Shown: positions 25,861 through 32,651 of the stretch, piece after piece
Layout: each line of letters starts with the position of its first letter
Numbering within the stretch: the stretch's first letter is position 1
Assembly (NCBI RefSeq): GCF_005780165.1
Contig: NZ_VAUV01000012.1
Span: 62,001-126,000, forward strand
Length of the DNA stretch: 64,000 nucleotides
Source: Phragmitibacter flavus
GTDB lineage: Bacteria > Verrucomicrobiota > Verrucomicrobiia > Verrucomicrobiales > Verrucomicrobiaceae
Direction: 5' to 3'
Translations under genes and position numbers: made by a program
The notes under the pieces: model-generated
Told to the model about the DNA's origin: nothing
What the model saw: only the letters and a program-made list of their open reading frames with translations
The model's database searches: none

Positions 25861-25871
25861 TTGGAGATTGG

Positions 25872-26822
25872 ATGAGGGTTTTTCGATATGCTTTGAGGTC
25901 GCGAGGGTCACTGAATGCGGTGTCGGTGAGGAGGACGTTTGACGGGGCGCTGGTGGAGGTAGACGGCGGGGTGGGATGTTTGCATCCGTGGCCGGAGTTT
26001 GGGGATGAGGAAGTGGAGGCACAGTTGCGGATTTTGAAGGCGGGCGGGACGACGAAGGTGATTGAGCGGGCGCTGCGCATGGCGTCGGTGGATGGGGAGG
26101 CGAGGAGAAGAGGGGTGAGTTTGTTTGAGGGGTTGGTGGTGCCGGTGTCACATTACTCGTGGGATGGAAATGGGGATTTTGATGGGCAGGTGGAGAAGGT
26201 GGTGAGCGAAGGGTGGCGGGCGGTGAAGACGAAAGGGACGCGGGATCTGAAGGAGTTGGTGGATTGGTTGGAGAAGTTTGTGACGGTCGCGCCGGGGGTG
26301 AGGGCAAGGGTGGATTTTAATTCTTGTTTGAGTGAGGGGGAGTTTTTGACTTGGTGGGGGATGATGGGGAATGAGGTGAAGGGAGCGGTGGATTTTGTGG
26401 AGGATCCTTTTGGGTATGAAGCGGAGAGGTGGGAGCTGGTGCGGAAAGAGTTGGGGGTGAGGCTGGCGCTGGACAAAGGGTTGCGCGGGGCGGTGGAGGG
26501 GTTTGATGTGGCCGTGTTGAAGCCGGGCAGGCGCGACTGGCGGTTGATGGTGGCGGACTTGCCGGAGGGGATGCCGGTGGTGCTGACTTCGGCGATGGAT
26601 CATGCCATCGGTCAGAGTTTTGCGGCCTGGGAGGCGGCGTGTGCGCTCAAGGAGTTGGGAGCGCGGGTGGATTGGTGCGGGTTATGCACGGAGCATCTGT
26701 TTGAGAGGGATGCGTTTTTTGAGAGGTTGGGGTCGCTTGGCGGGGAGTTGAAGGTGGATCGCGAGGGGACGGGGCTGGGATTTGATGAGGTGCTGCGGGG
26801 GTTGGATTGGGTGGAGTTGTGA
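25872..26822 (+). CDS. menC: o-Succinylbenzoate synthase-like enolase-superfamily enzyme
   Basis: A 316-residue enolase-superfamily protein with the expected catalytic set: Lys119 and Lys121 in VKTKG, metal ligands Asp148 (RVDFN), Glu177 (FVEDPF) and Asp201 (LALDKG), and Lys217 (VLKPG). TSAMDHAIGQ and CGLCTEHLF fit MenC enzymes. MenC dehydrates SHCHC to o-succinylbenzoate in the menaquinone pathway. It starts 11 bp after menA. A related racemase function cannot be excluded from sequence alone, but the context favours MenC. Confidence 0.87.
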   Translation: MRVFRYALRSRGSLNAVSVRRTFDGALVEVDGGVGCLHPWPEFGDEEVEAQLRILKAGGTTKVIERALRMASVDGEARRRGVSLFEGLVVPVSHYSWDGNGDFDGQVEKVVSEGWRAVKTKGTRDLKELVDWLEKFVTVAPGVRARVDFNSCLSEGEFLTWWGMMGNEVKGAVDFVEDPFGYEAERWELVRKELGVRLALDKGLRGAVEGFDVAVLKPGRRDWRLMVADLPEGMPVVLTSAMDHAIGQSFAAWEAACALKELGARVDWCGLCTEHLFERDAFFERLGSLGGELKVDREGTGLGFDEVLRGLDWVEL

Positions 26823-26851
26823 GGGGATGTTAGGTTTTTGAGTATACCAAG

Positions 26852-26967
26852 GCCGACGAAACGTCGGCAGTCCGACTGGGTTTCGACCGACGACACGTCG
26901 GTAGTCCAATTGGGAGGGTCTGGCCGACGTGACGTCGGCTTTCCATTAAGTTCCGGCGTGTCGTCGG
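26852..26967. repeat. Four tandem triloop hairpins (CCGACG/CGTCGG family)
   Basis: Four inverted repeats stand 30-36 bp apart between two converging genes: GCCGACG-AAA-CGTCGGC, CCGACG-ACA-CGTCGG, GCCGACG-TGA-CGTCGGC and CCGGCG-TGT-CGTCGG (one G-T pair). The stem sequence is shared while the three loop bases vary. They may act as a bidirectional transcription or mRNA-stability element for menC and the MoeB gene. Confidence 0.75.
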
Positions 26968-26990
26968 ACTTCAGATTGGCTGAATGCGGA

Positions 26991-28124
26991 TCAGTAGGTC
27001 GGCACGCTGGGATCGATTTCTTTGGACCAGGCTTGGATGCCGCCGGTGAGGTTTTCGACGTTTTGAAAACCGCCTTGTTGCAGTTCGTCGACGGCGCGGG
27101 CGCTGCGCATGCCGCTTTTGCAGTGGACGATGATGGGAAGGTCGCGGGGAAGTTCGTCGAGGCGGTCGGGGAGTTGTTTTAGGGGAATGAGGGTGGAGTG
27201 GGGGATTCGGGCGGTGGCGAATTCGTCGGGTTCGCGAACGTCGAGGAGGAAATGGGGGGCGTGGGTTTGCTGTTTTTGATGGAGGTCGTGGACGGTGATG
27301 GAAGGGACGCTTTTAGGGAGTCCGCAGAATTGTTCGTAGTCGATGGGGGCGGTGATGCTGGGATGTTCGCTGCAAACGGGGCATTCGGGGTCGCGCCGGA
27401 GCTGGAAGGTGCGAAACTTCATGCTGAGGGCGTCGACGTGGAGGAGTTTGCCGATAAGGGGCTGGCCGATGCCGGTGAGGAGTTTGATGGCTTCGGTGGC
27501 CTGGATGGTGCCGATGAGGCCGGGCATCACTCCGAGGACACCACCTTCGGCACAGGTGGGGACCAGTCCGGGTTTGGGCGGATGGGGGGCCATGCAGCGG
27601 TAGCAGGGTCCGCCAAGATGAGGGGCGAAGACGGTGCACTGGCCTTCGAAGCGCAGGATGCTGCCGTAGATGTTGGGTTTTTTGAGGAAGACGGCGATGT
27701 CGTTGCTGAGGTAGCGGGTCGGGAAGTTGTCGGTGCCGTCGATGATGAGGTCGTAGTCGCGGGCGAGTTCGATGGCGTTCGATGCGGTGAAGGTGGTGGA
27801 GTGGGTGATGACTTCGACGTGGGGATTGAGGTCGTGGAGTAGGTCGCGGGCGGAGTCGAGTTTGGGGCGGCCTAGGTCCTTGGTGCCATGGAGAAGCTGG
27901 CGCTGGAGGTTGGATTCCTCGACGACGTCGGGATCAACGAGGCCGAGGGTGCCGATGCCAGCGGCGGCGAGGTGCATGGCGATGGGGGAGCCGAGACCAC
28001 CGGCTCCGATGCAGAGGATTTTGGAGGATTTCAGTTTTTGTTGGGCCTCCAAGCCGAATTCGGGCATGTTGAGGTGCCGAGCGTAGCGGCGCAGTTCGGC
28101 GGGATTGAGGTCGGGTGAATCCAT
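26991..28124 (-). CDS. MoeB/ThiF-type adenylyltransferase fused to a rhodanese domain
   Basis: The 377 residues comprise an E1-like domain (1-260) and a rhodanese domain (about 275-377). The former has the ATP site CIGAGGLGSP (39-47), zinc cysteines C174, C177, C248 and C251 and the conserved Cys191 in PTCAEGGVLG; the latter has the persulfide Cys335 in VHCKSGMRS. This MoeZ/MoeBR layout adenylates and thiocarboxylates ubiquitin-like sulfur carriers for molybdopterin, thiamine or other pathways. No carrier gene is adjacent. Its rhodanese part is closely like the separate rhodanese at 7 kb. Confidence 0.94.
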   Translation of the reverse strand: MDSPDLNPAELRRYARHLNMPEFGLEAQQKLKSSKILCIGAGGLGSPIAMHLAAAGIGTLGLVDPDVVEESNLQRQLLHGTKDLGRPKLDSARDLLHDLNPHVEVITHSTTFTASNAIELARDYDLIIDGTDNFPTRYLSNDIAVFLKKPNIYGSILRFEGQCTVFAPHLGGPCYRCMAPHPPKPGLVPTCAEGGVLGVMPGLIGTIQATEAIKLLTGIGQPLIGKLLHVDALSMKFRTFQLRRDPECPVCSEHPSITAPIDYEQFCGLPKSVPSITVHDLHQKQQTHAPHFLLDVREPDEFATARIPHSTLIPLKQLPDRLDELPRDLPIIVHCKSGMRSARAVDELQQGGFQNVENLTGGIQAWSKEIDPSVPTY

Positions 28125-28142
28125 GGTGGGAGGCTAAATAAG

Positions 28143-28167
28143 CGATACGATGGAGGATGTCGTATCG
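28143..28167. promoter_or_regulatory. Inverted repeat upstream of the MoeB-like gene
   Basis: Perfect 8-bp arms CGATACGA/TCGTATCG with a 9-nt spacer, 18 bp before the MoeB start codon. On the plus strand TTTTATTT follows, so it could be a terminator in that direction, but no plus-strand gene leads into it. An operator or leader hairpin of the MoeB gene is equally possible. Confidence 0.4.
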
Positions 28168-28245
28168 TTTTATTTCTAAGGAAGAAAGGGCTTGCCGGGC
28201 GAGGATGGCAAGTGCATGCAGTTGAAGTTTTTTTAAATACGTTTG

Positions 28246-28527
28246 ATGTCTGAATGGATTCCACCTCGAGAAGTGAACCTGGTTGACCTTGGTTTTATGG
28301 ACGCGCGCAGCAAGCTGATTGATGTCGCGGCGTTTCTGGATCGGGTGCAGCGGGCGGGTCAGGAGGAGGATTTTCGGGTGGTGGCGTTGAAGGAGGCGAT
28401 TGGGGTATTGTCGCAAGCGGAAGCGACGCGGGCGAAGGAGGTGTTGTTGTCATTCAGTGATGCGTCGGCGGAGCCGATTGCGAAGGCAACGACGCAGGGG
28501 GCTTGTGGGGCGGTTCCGCCGAAATGA
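28246..28527 (+). CDS. Small hypothetical protein
   Basis: The ATG start gives 93 residues (MSEWIPPREVNLVDLGFMDA). The middle is helical and charged (KLIDVAAFLDRVQRAGQEED, LKEAIGVLSQAEATRAKEVL); the tail is Ala/Pro-rich. There is no signal peptide and no known motif. It is divergent from the MoeB-like gene and precedes the toxin-antitoxin pair. Codon use resembles neighbours, so I accept it as a probable gene. Confidence 0.65.
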   Translation: MSEWIPPREVNLVDLGFMDARSKLIDVAAFLDRVQRAGQEEDFRVVALKEAIGVLSQAEATRAKEVLLSFSDASAEPIAKATTQGACGAVPPK

Positions 28528-28594
28528 GAGAGGGTCTCTGTGATTCGGGTTGGAAATTCCTTGCTAGACGTGGAAATTTGGAAAATTATACGTC

Positions 28595-28840
28595 ATGTCA
28601 AAGCTGACTTTGCATGTGCCTGAAGAATTAATCGTGGCGGCCAAGAATGAAGCGGCCATGAGGCGCGTTTCAGTTTCCAAGCTGGTGTCGGATTTTTTTG
28701 CTTTTCTTGCTGCAAACAAAGGTGCTGCCGGGAACGATGATGGCGAGGATCTTGCGCCGAGGACTCGCCGCCTGGCCAGATGCATTCCAGATGCTGACGT
28801 GGAGGACTACATTGACCACTTGGAGCGCAAACATTCGTGA
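28595..28840 (+). CDS. Type II antitoxin, DUF6364/VapB-like
   Basis: The 81-residue protein begins MSKLTLHVPEELIVAAKNEA, the strand-helix start of ribbon-helix-helix antitoxins of the DUF6364 group, continues RRVSVSKLVSDFFAFL, and has a charged C-terminal tail that would wrap the toxin. Its stop overlaps the toxin start as GTGA, implying coupled translation. Such antitoxins bind their own promoter and neutralise the PIN toxin. Confidence 0.85.
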   Translation: MSKLTLHVPEELIVAAKNEAAMRRVSVSKLVSDFFAFLAANKGAAGNDDGEDLAPRTRRLARCIPDADVEDYIDHLERKHS

Positions 28841-29289
28841 ATGCTCTGATTGACACCAATGTCATTGTGGATGTGCTGACGGGACGTGCGCCGTTCTTTG
28901 GGGATTCATCCCGTGTGCTTGACCATGCGGAACGAGGGGATTATGTGGCTTGGGTGTGTGCCACCACGGTGACGACGGTTTTTTATCTGACACGGCGGCA
29001 CCTTGGGGCAGAAGCAACCGTGGAGCGGATTAAAGATCTGACGTCGATTTGCACGGTAGCTCCTGTGAACAAGGCGGTGATTGATTCGGCGCTGGAAAGT
29101 TCTTTCGCGGATTTTGAGGATGCGGTGTTGCATTATTCGGCGCTCATCGCAGGGGCAGATTGTATTGTCACACGGAACGAAGGTGATTTTCGAGAGTCGT
29201 CGTTGTTGATTTATTCGCCTGCGCAGTTTCTTGCCGCACTTTCGCAAAAGATGTCAGAAAGCGGTGTGGGAAAACGGTTGTTGGACTAG
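28837..29289 (+). CDS. PIN-domain ribonuclease toxin (VapC-like)
   Basis: A 150-residue PIN-domain protein starting at GTG inside the antitoxin stop. MNALIDTNVIVDVLTGR holds the first acidic residue (Asp6); SSFADFEDAVLHYSALIAGA and CIVTRNEGDF hold the remaining acidic cluster. VapC-type toxins cleave tRNA or rRNA with a magnesium-dependent PIN active site. With the preceding antitoxin it makes a complete module. The RNA target cannot be inferred. Confidence 0.9.
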   Translation: MNALIDTNVIVDVLTGRAPFFGDSSRVLDHAERGDYVAWVCATTVTTVFYLTRRHLGAEATVERIKDLTSICTVAPVNKAVIDSALESSFADFEDAVLHYSALIAGADCIVTRNEGDFRESSLLIYSPAQFLAALSQKMSESGVGKRLLD

Positions 29290-29315
29290 ATGGTAGATTT
29301 AAACTGAATTGATTC

Positions 29316-30116
29316 ATGGCATATATTGAACCTCATGGGCACATGGTCAGCCGCACGACGGATGACTACGAAAAACTGGCGTTGGCGGGGTGTGTGGCGA
29401 TTTGCGAACCGGCGTTTTGGGCGGGGTTTGATCGCAAAAGCGCGGAGGGTTTTTACGATTATTTCCGGCAGATCACGGAGTATGAACCGAAGCGGGCGGC
29501 GAGGTTTGGGTTGAAGCATTTTTCATGGTTGTGCATCAATCCGAAGGAGGCGGAGGATGTGGGGCTGGCAGATGAGGTGATGGGGTTGATCCCGGAGTTT
29601 TTACAGAAGGAAAATGTGCTGGGGATTGGAGAGATTGGGCTGAACAAGAACAGCAGGAATGAGTTGCTGGTGCTGGAGAAACATCTGCAGATCGCGGCGG
29701 ATCATGGGCAGCTGGTGCTGGTGCATACGCCGCATCTGGAAGACAAGCTGAAGGGGACCAAATTGATCCTGGACGCGATCAAAAATTTCCCGGGGATTCA
29801 GCCGGGCAGGGTGATCATTGATCATGTGGAGGAGCACACGATTGATCTGGTGTTGGACGAGGGGTTTTGGGCGGGGATCACGTTGTATCCGGAAAGCAAA
29901 TGCACCTCGCCGCGGGCGGTGGACATGCTGGAAGCCCGTCAGGGGGAGCAGATCTGGATGAACTCGGCATGCGACTGGGGGGTGAGCGATCCTCTGGCGG
30001 CGCGCAAGGCGATGCTGGAGATGGGAAAACGGGGGTGGTCGCCGGAGATGGTGCAGAAGGTGGCGTATGACAATCCGGTGGCGTTCATGAGCCAGTGTCC
30101 GAAATTCAAGATCTGA
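29316..30116 (+). CDS. TatD-like metal-dependent hydrolase
   Basis: A 266-residue TIM-barrel hydrolase. MAYIEPHGHMVSRTTDDYEK carries the N-terminal HxH metal site; LGIGEIGLNKNSRNEL has the bridging Glu, and LVLVHTPH and IIDHVEEHT the later His ligands. It is close in layout to the TatD-like protein named EboB in ebo clusters, but no other ebo gene accompanies it, so I do not use that name. The substrate is unknown. lpxI follows 19 bp later. Confidence 0.85.
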   Translation: MAYIEPHGHMVSRTTDDYEKLALAGCVAICEPAFWAGFDRKSAEGFYDYFRQITEYEPKRAARFGLKHFSWLCINPKEAEDVGLADEVMGLIPEFLQKENVLGIGEIGLNKNSRNELLVLEKHLQIAADHGQLVLVHTPHLEDKLKGTKLILDAIKNFPGIQPGRVIIDHVEEHTIDLVLDEGFWAGITLYPESKCTSPRAVDMLEARQGEQIWMNSACDWGVSDPLAARKAMLEMGKRGWSPEMVQKVAYDNPVAFMSQCPKFKI

Positions 30117-30135
30117 GACTTTATTTAGGGGAGAT

Positions 30136-30939
30136 ATGGAGACGATTGCATTGATCGCGGGAAGCGGGATTTATCCGGAGATGTTTGTGGAGGCGGCACG
30201 CAAGGCGGGTGTGCGCAAACTGGTGGTGGCGGGGTTTGAGGATGAGACGAAGGCGGAACTGATGAGCACGGTGGATGCGCATGCGTGGTTTCGGGTGGGG
30301 CAGCTTTCGAAGATGATTTCCTTTTTTAAGAAGGAAGGCGTGGGGCATGCGGTGATGGTGGGTCAGATCGCGCCGAAGAATCTTTTTGATTTGAGGCCGG
30401 ATTTACGCACGCTGATGATGATTGCGAAGTTGAAGCGTCGCAATGCGGAGACGTTGTTTGGAGGGATTGCGGATGAGCTGAAGAAGGACGGGATTGAGTT
30501 GTTACCAGCGACGACGTTTTTGGAGGATTCGATGCCGAAGGCGGGGCATGTGGCGGGGCCGAAGGTGAAGGGTCGGCGGATAGAAGACGCGGCTTATGGG
30601 TTTGAGATCGCGAAGGCGTCAAGCAAGCTGGACATCGGTCAGACCGTGGTGGTGAAGAACGGCACGGTGCTGGCTGTGGAGGCTTTTGAGGGGACCAATG
30701 AGGCGATCAAGCGCGGGGGAAAGCTCGGCAAGGGCGGGGCGACGATGGTGAAGGTGAGCAAGCCGAATCAGGACATGCGTTTTGATGTGCCGGTGATCGG
30801 GCCGGATACGATCAGCAATGCGGCGGATGCGGGGGTGGATGTGATCGCGGTGGAGGCAGGGATGACGCTGCTGCTTGGGCAGGAGGAGATTTTCCGGTTG
30901 TGTGAGGAGAAGCGGGTGACGTTGCTGGGGGTGGAGTGA
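30136..30939 (+). CDS. lpxI: UDP-2,3-diacylglucosamine pyrophosphatase LpxI
   Basis: The 267-residue product matches LpxI throughout: IALIAGSGIYPEMFVEAARK at the N-terminus, GQIAPKNLFDLRPDL, FEGTNEAIKRGG and the C-terminal core KPNQDMRFDVPVIGPDTI with the conserved Asp residues (D213, D217). LpxI converts UDP-2,3-diacylglucosamine to lipid X in the cytoplasm during lipid A synthesis, replacing LpxH. Its presence implies a lipid A-containing outer membrane. Neighbouring lpx genes are absent, which differs from the usual lpxA-lpxI-lpxB order. Confidence 0.95.
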   Translation: METIALIAGSGIYPEMFVEAARKAGVRKLVVAGFEDETKAELMSTVDAHAWFRVGQLSKMISFFKKEGVGHAVMVGQIAPKNLFDLRPDLRTLMMIAKLKRRNAETLFGGIADELKKDGIELLPATTFLEDSMPKAGHVAGPKVKGRRIEDAAYGFEIAKASSKLDIGQTVVVKNGTVLAVEAFEGTNEAIKRGGKLGKGGATMVKVSKPNQDMRFDVPVIGPDTISNAADAGVDVIAVEAGMTLLLGQEEIFRLCEEKRVTLLGVE

Positions 30940-30966
30940 GGAGTTGGCGCGCTCAGTTCGGGTCTT

Positions 30967-31545
30967 TCACTTGGTGAGTTCGTGATGAACTTCATCGGTC
31001 AGATCGGGCAAATCATGCCCACTAAAAACGACTGGGACATTGATCGGACTCTCGCCCGAAGTATCAAAGACAAGCTCTATATCTTTCGAAGCAGCCAGAG
31101 CGGAAGTAACTTGCAGAATATTCTGAATGATTTGTGCGCGAGTATCGAGCGATGCGTTTGAGGGCAGCAGTTTTTCAAGCAGACGTTTGCTATCGATAAC
31201 TGCGATGGATGTTGAATCGGACTGGCTAGGGGAGGTATTTTTGTGGGGCAGTCGTGTGTTGGTTGGAAGAATGGTCGGGTGCGCATTTGTGTCATCCATT
31301 TTTGAGACTGAAGATTCTAAAGAGGAATCGAATGAACTTAAGTTGTCCTCCTTTGTGGAATGGTTCTCTTTGGTGATGGAGCATTTGGGAGGTTTTTCTT
31401 CATTATTGTCCGGAATCGGAATGATTGGGACCGAACCTGTGGTGCTCGAAGAGCGCAAGATGAATTCGATGACGAATAGCACAATGCAGGCGAGAACAAT
31501 CACGAGAAGCCATAATGCGTAGCGATCTCGGGATGGATTTTTCAA
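30967..31545 (-). CDS. Membrane-anchored protein with Skp/OmpH-like C-terminus
   Basis: Read from a TTG start, since no upstream ATG exists, it has 192 residues. A membrane helix (about 11-30) is followed by a long Ser/Asn/Thr-rich linker. The last 80 residues (SIAVIDSKRLLEKLLPSNAS, ALAASKDIELVFDTSG, HDLPDLTDEVHHELTK) resemble the ends of OmpH/Skp chaperones with the central tentacle helices shortened. It follows the pseudopilin-like gene by 16 bp. Composition is richer in A/T than its neighbours. Function inferred only weakly. Confidence 0.6.
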   Translation of the reverse strand: MKNPSRDRYALWLLVIVLACIVLFVIEFILRSSSTTGSVPIIPIPDNNEEKPPKCSITKENHSTKEDNLSSFDSSLESSVSKMDDTNAHPTILPTNTRLPHKNTSPSQSDSTSIAVIDSKRLLEKLLPSNASLDTRAQIIQNILQVTSALAASKDIELVFDTSGESPINVPVVFSGHDLPDLTDEVHHELTK

Positions 31546-31561
31546 GGGAGCGGTGGGGTGA

Positions 31562-32014
31562 TCAATCGTTTTGCCAGCTTACGATGTCATCGGAATCGAG
31601 TGATCCGGATTGGTCGATGCCGTCAGGGCCGAAGGAGTAGAAGCGGGGAAGGTCGTCGACGATGCCGACAAATTGGTAGGGGCTACCCCAAAAATCGGTA
31701 ATTCTAGGAACGGTGTTCAAAAAAGAAAAGTCATTGATTGGTTCTGCATTTCCGGGTTGCAACCCAGTATTAACTTTTAGGTTTGGCCACGCATGATATT
31801 CAGCCCGATGTTCCAGCGAAAACATCACGAGAACGGCAAGATAATTTTCAGCGTTACTATTACGCCATTGCTCATCCTCAAGGTGCGATGAGTAAATGTA
31901 ACAGGGAATATAAATGAAGAGCAGGCTAGATATAACTACTACAGTCAGCTTTTTAAGCCAGATGAGTCCTAGCATGCCCCATTCAGCGATCAAGACTTTC
32001 GCTTCCAAATGCAT
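31562..32014 (-). CDS. Membrane-anchored protein with pseudopilin-like C-terminus
   Basis: The 150-residue protein has one membrane helix (about 15-43) and ends with ITDFWGSPYQFVG and FYSFGPDGIDQSGSLDSDDI, a pattern typical of type II secretion pseudopilins (GspG-like, with calcium-loop-like acidic residues). The N-terminus lacks the prepilin GFTLxE motif, so processing by a prepilin peptidase is doubtful. Like the next gene it is A/T-richer than its surroundings. A start at Met14 is also possible. Confidence 0.65.
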   Translation of the reverse strand: MHLEAKVLIAEWGMLGLIWLKKLTVVVISSLLFIYIPCYIYSSHLEDEQWRNSNAENYLAVLVMFSLEHRAEYHAWPNLKVNTGLQPGNAEPINDFSFLNTVPRITDFWGSPYQFVGIVDDLPRFYSFGPDGIDQSGSLDSDDIVSWQND

Positions 32015-32038
32015 GCTATTGTGGGCAGTGGGTGGGTT

Positions 32039-32305
32039 TTACACCAACCGGTCCGTGTCAGAACCGCTTTTTAGTTCGGGGGGGATTTGGCCGACGAAGC
32101 GGGGTTGGAGGCCGATGTTTTCGAAGAGGTCGTTGAATTGACGGAGGTTGGCTTTTTCGGGTTCGTCGATCTCGAAATAAACCATGTCATGCGGGGCGTC
32201 GACTTTGTAGCGGGCGGATAGCATGTCCATTTGGTGACTGAGCTGCATCAGCTTGTCATCGTCGCGAAGTCCGGGAGCGTATACGAGGAGTTCAGTCATG
32301 GGCAT
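32039..32305 (-). CDS. Small hypothetical protein
   Basis: With the start at MPMTELLVYAPGLRDDDKL (88 residues; the second Met would give 86) it is a compact, soluble, acidic protein with a beta-alpha pattern: LLVYAPG, DDKLMQLSHQMDMLSARY, DMVYFEIDEPEKANLRQFND. The upstream part of the frame looks non-coding. I recognise no family. The fold pattern hints at a small ferredoxin-like domain, but that is a guess. Confidence 0.6.
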   Translation of the reverse strand: MPMTELLVYAPGLRDDDKLMQLSHQMDMLSARYKVDAPHDMVYFEIDEPEKANLRQFNDLFENIGLQPRFVGQIPPELKSGSDTDRLV

Positions 32306-32537
32306 GGTGTTTGTTTTCCCGATTCTAGGAGAAATTGGGGGAGGTTGTCGAGAGGGTTGTTGGGGATTTTGGAGTGCGGCGATCATCGCCGCTTTGGATT
32401 GGAGATGGGGTTGGGAGGATTTATGGGGCGGGGTGTGAGTGGTGGACGTGGCGAAAGCGGTGTCGCGTCCTAGCACTTGCCACCGCAGTCCAAGTTTTGG
32501 TGAGTGGGTTTGGGATTTGGAGGCGCGCGACCGGGAA

Positions 32538-32642
32538 GACAGACAGGATGTCTGTCATACGCACCGACTGGAAGTCCGTGTTACTACGGCACCCGACGGG
32601 ACAGGCAGAATGCCTGTCCCACCCACAGGCTGAAAGCCTGTG
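32538..32642. repeat. Four tandem triloop hairpins (GGA/GAA loops) downstream of secA
   Basis: GACAGACA-GGA-TGTCTGTC, GACT-GGA-AGTC, GGGACAGGCA-GAA-TGCCTGTCCC and CACAGGCT-GAA-AGCCTGTG follow one another at 24-32 bp spacing just after the secA stop codon. Stems differ in sequence, but each has a purine GGA or GAA loop. They probably protect or end the secA mRNA. Confidence 0.75.
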
Positions 32643-32651
32643 TCACGTTTT

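Noticed and set aside
26852-26967. Possible CRISPR array
   Set aside because: Units are about 17-bp hairpins with divergent stems and intervals of only 30-36 bp; no identical long repeats and no cas genes.
29316-30116. ebo cluster (EboB) assignment for the TatD-like protein
   Set aside because: No eboA, eboD or eboE genes nearby; the UbiA-type gene at 25 kb pairs with menC and is explained as menA.
32538-32642. Possible CRISPR array after secA
   Set aside because: Each hairpin has a different stem sequence, so there is no direct repeat; no cas genes nearby.
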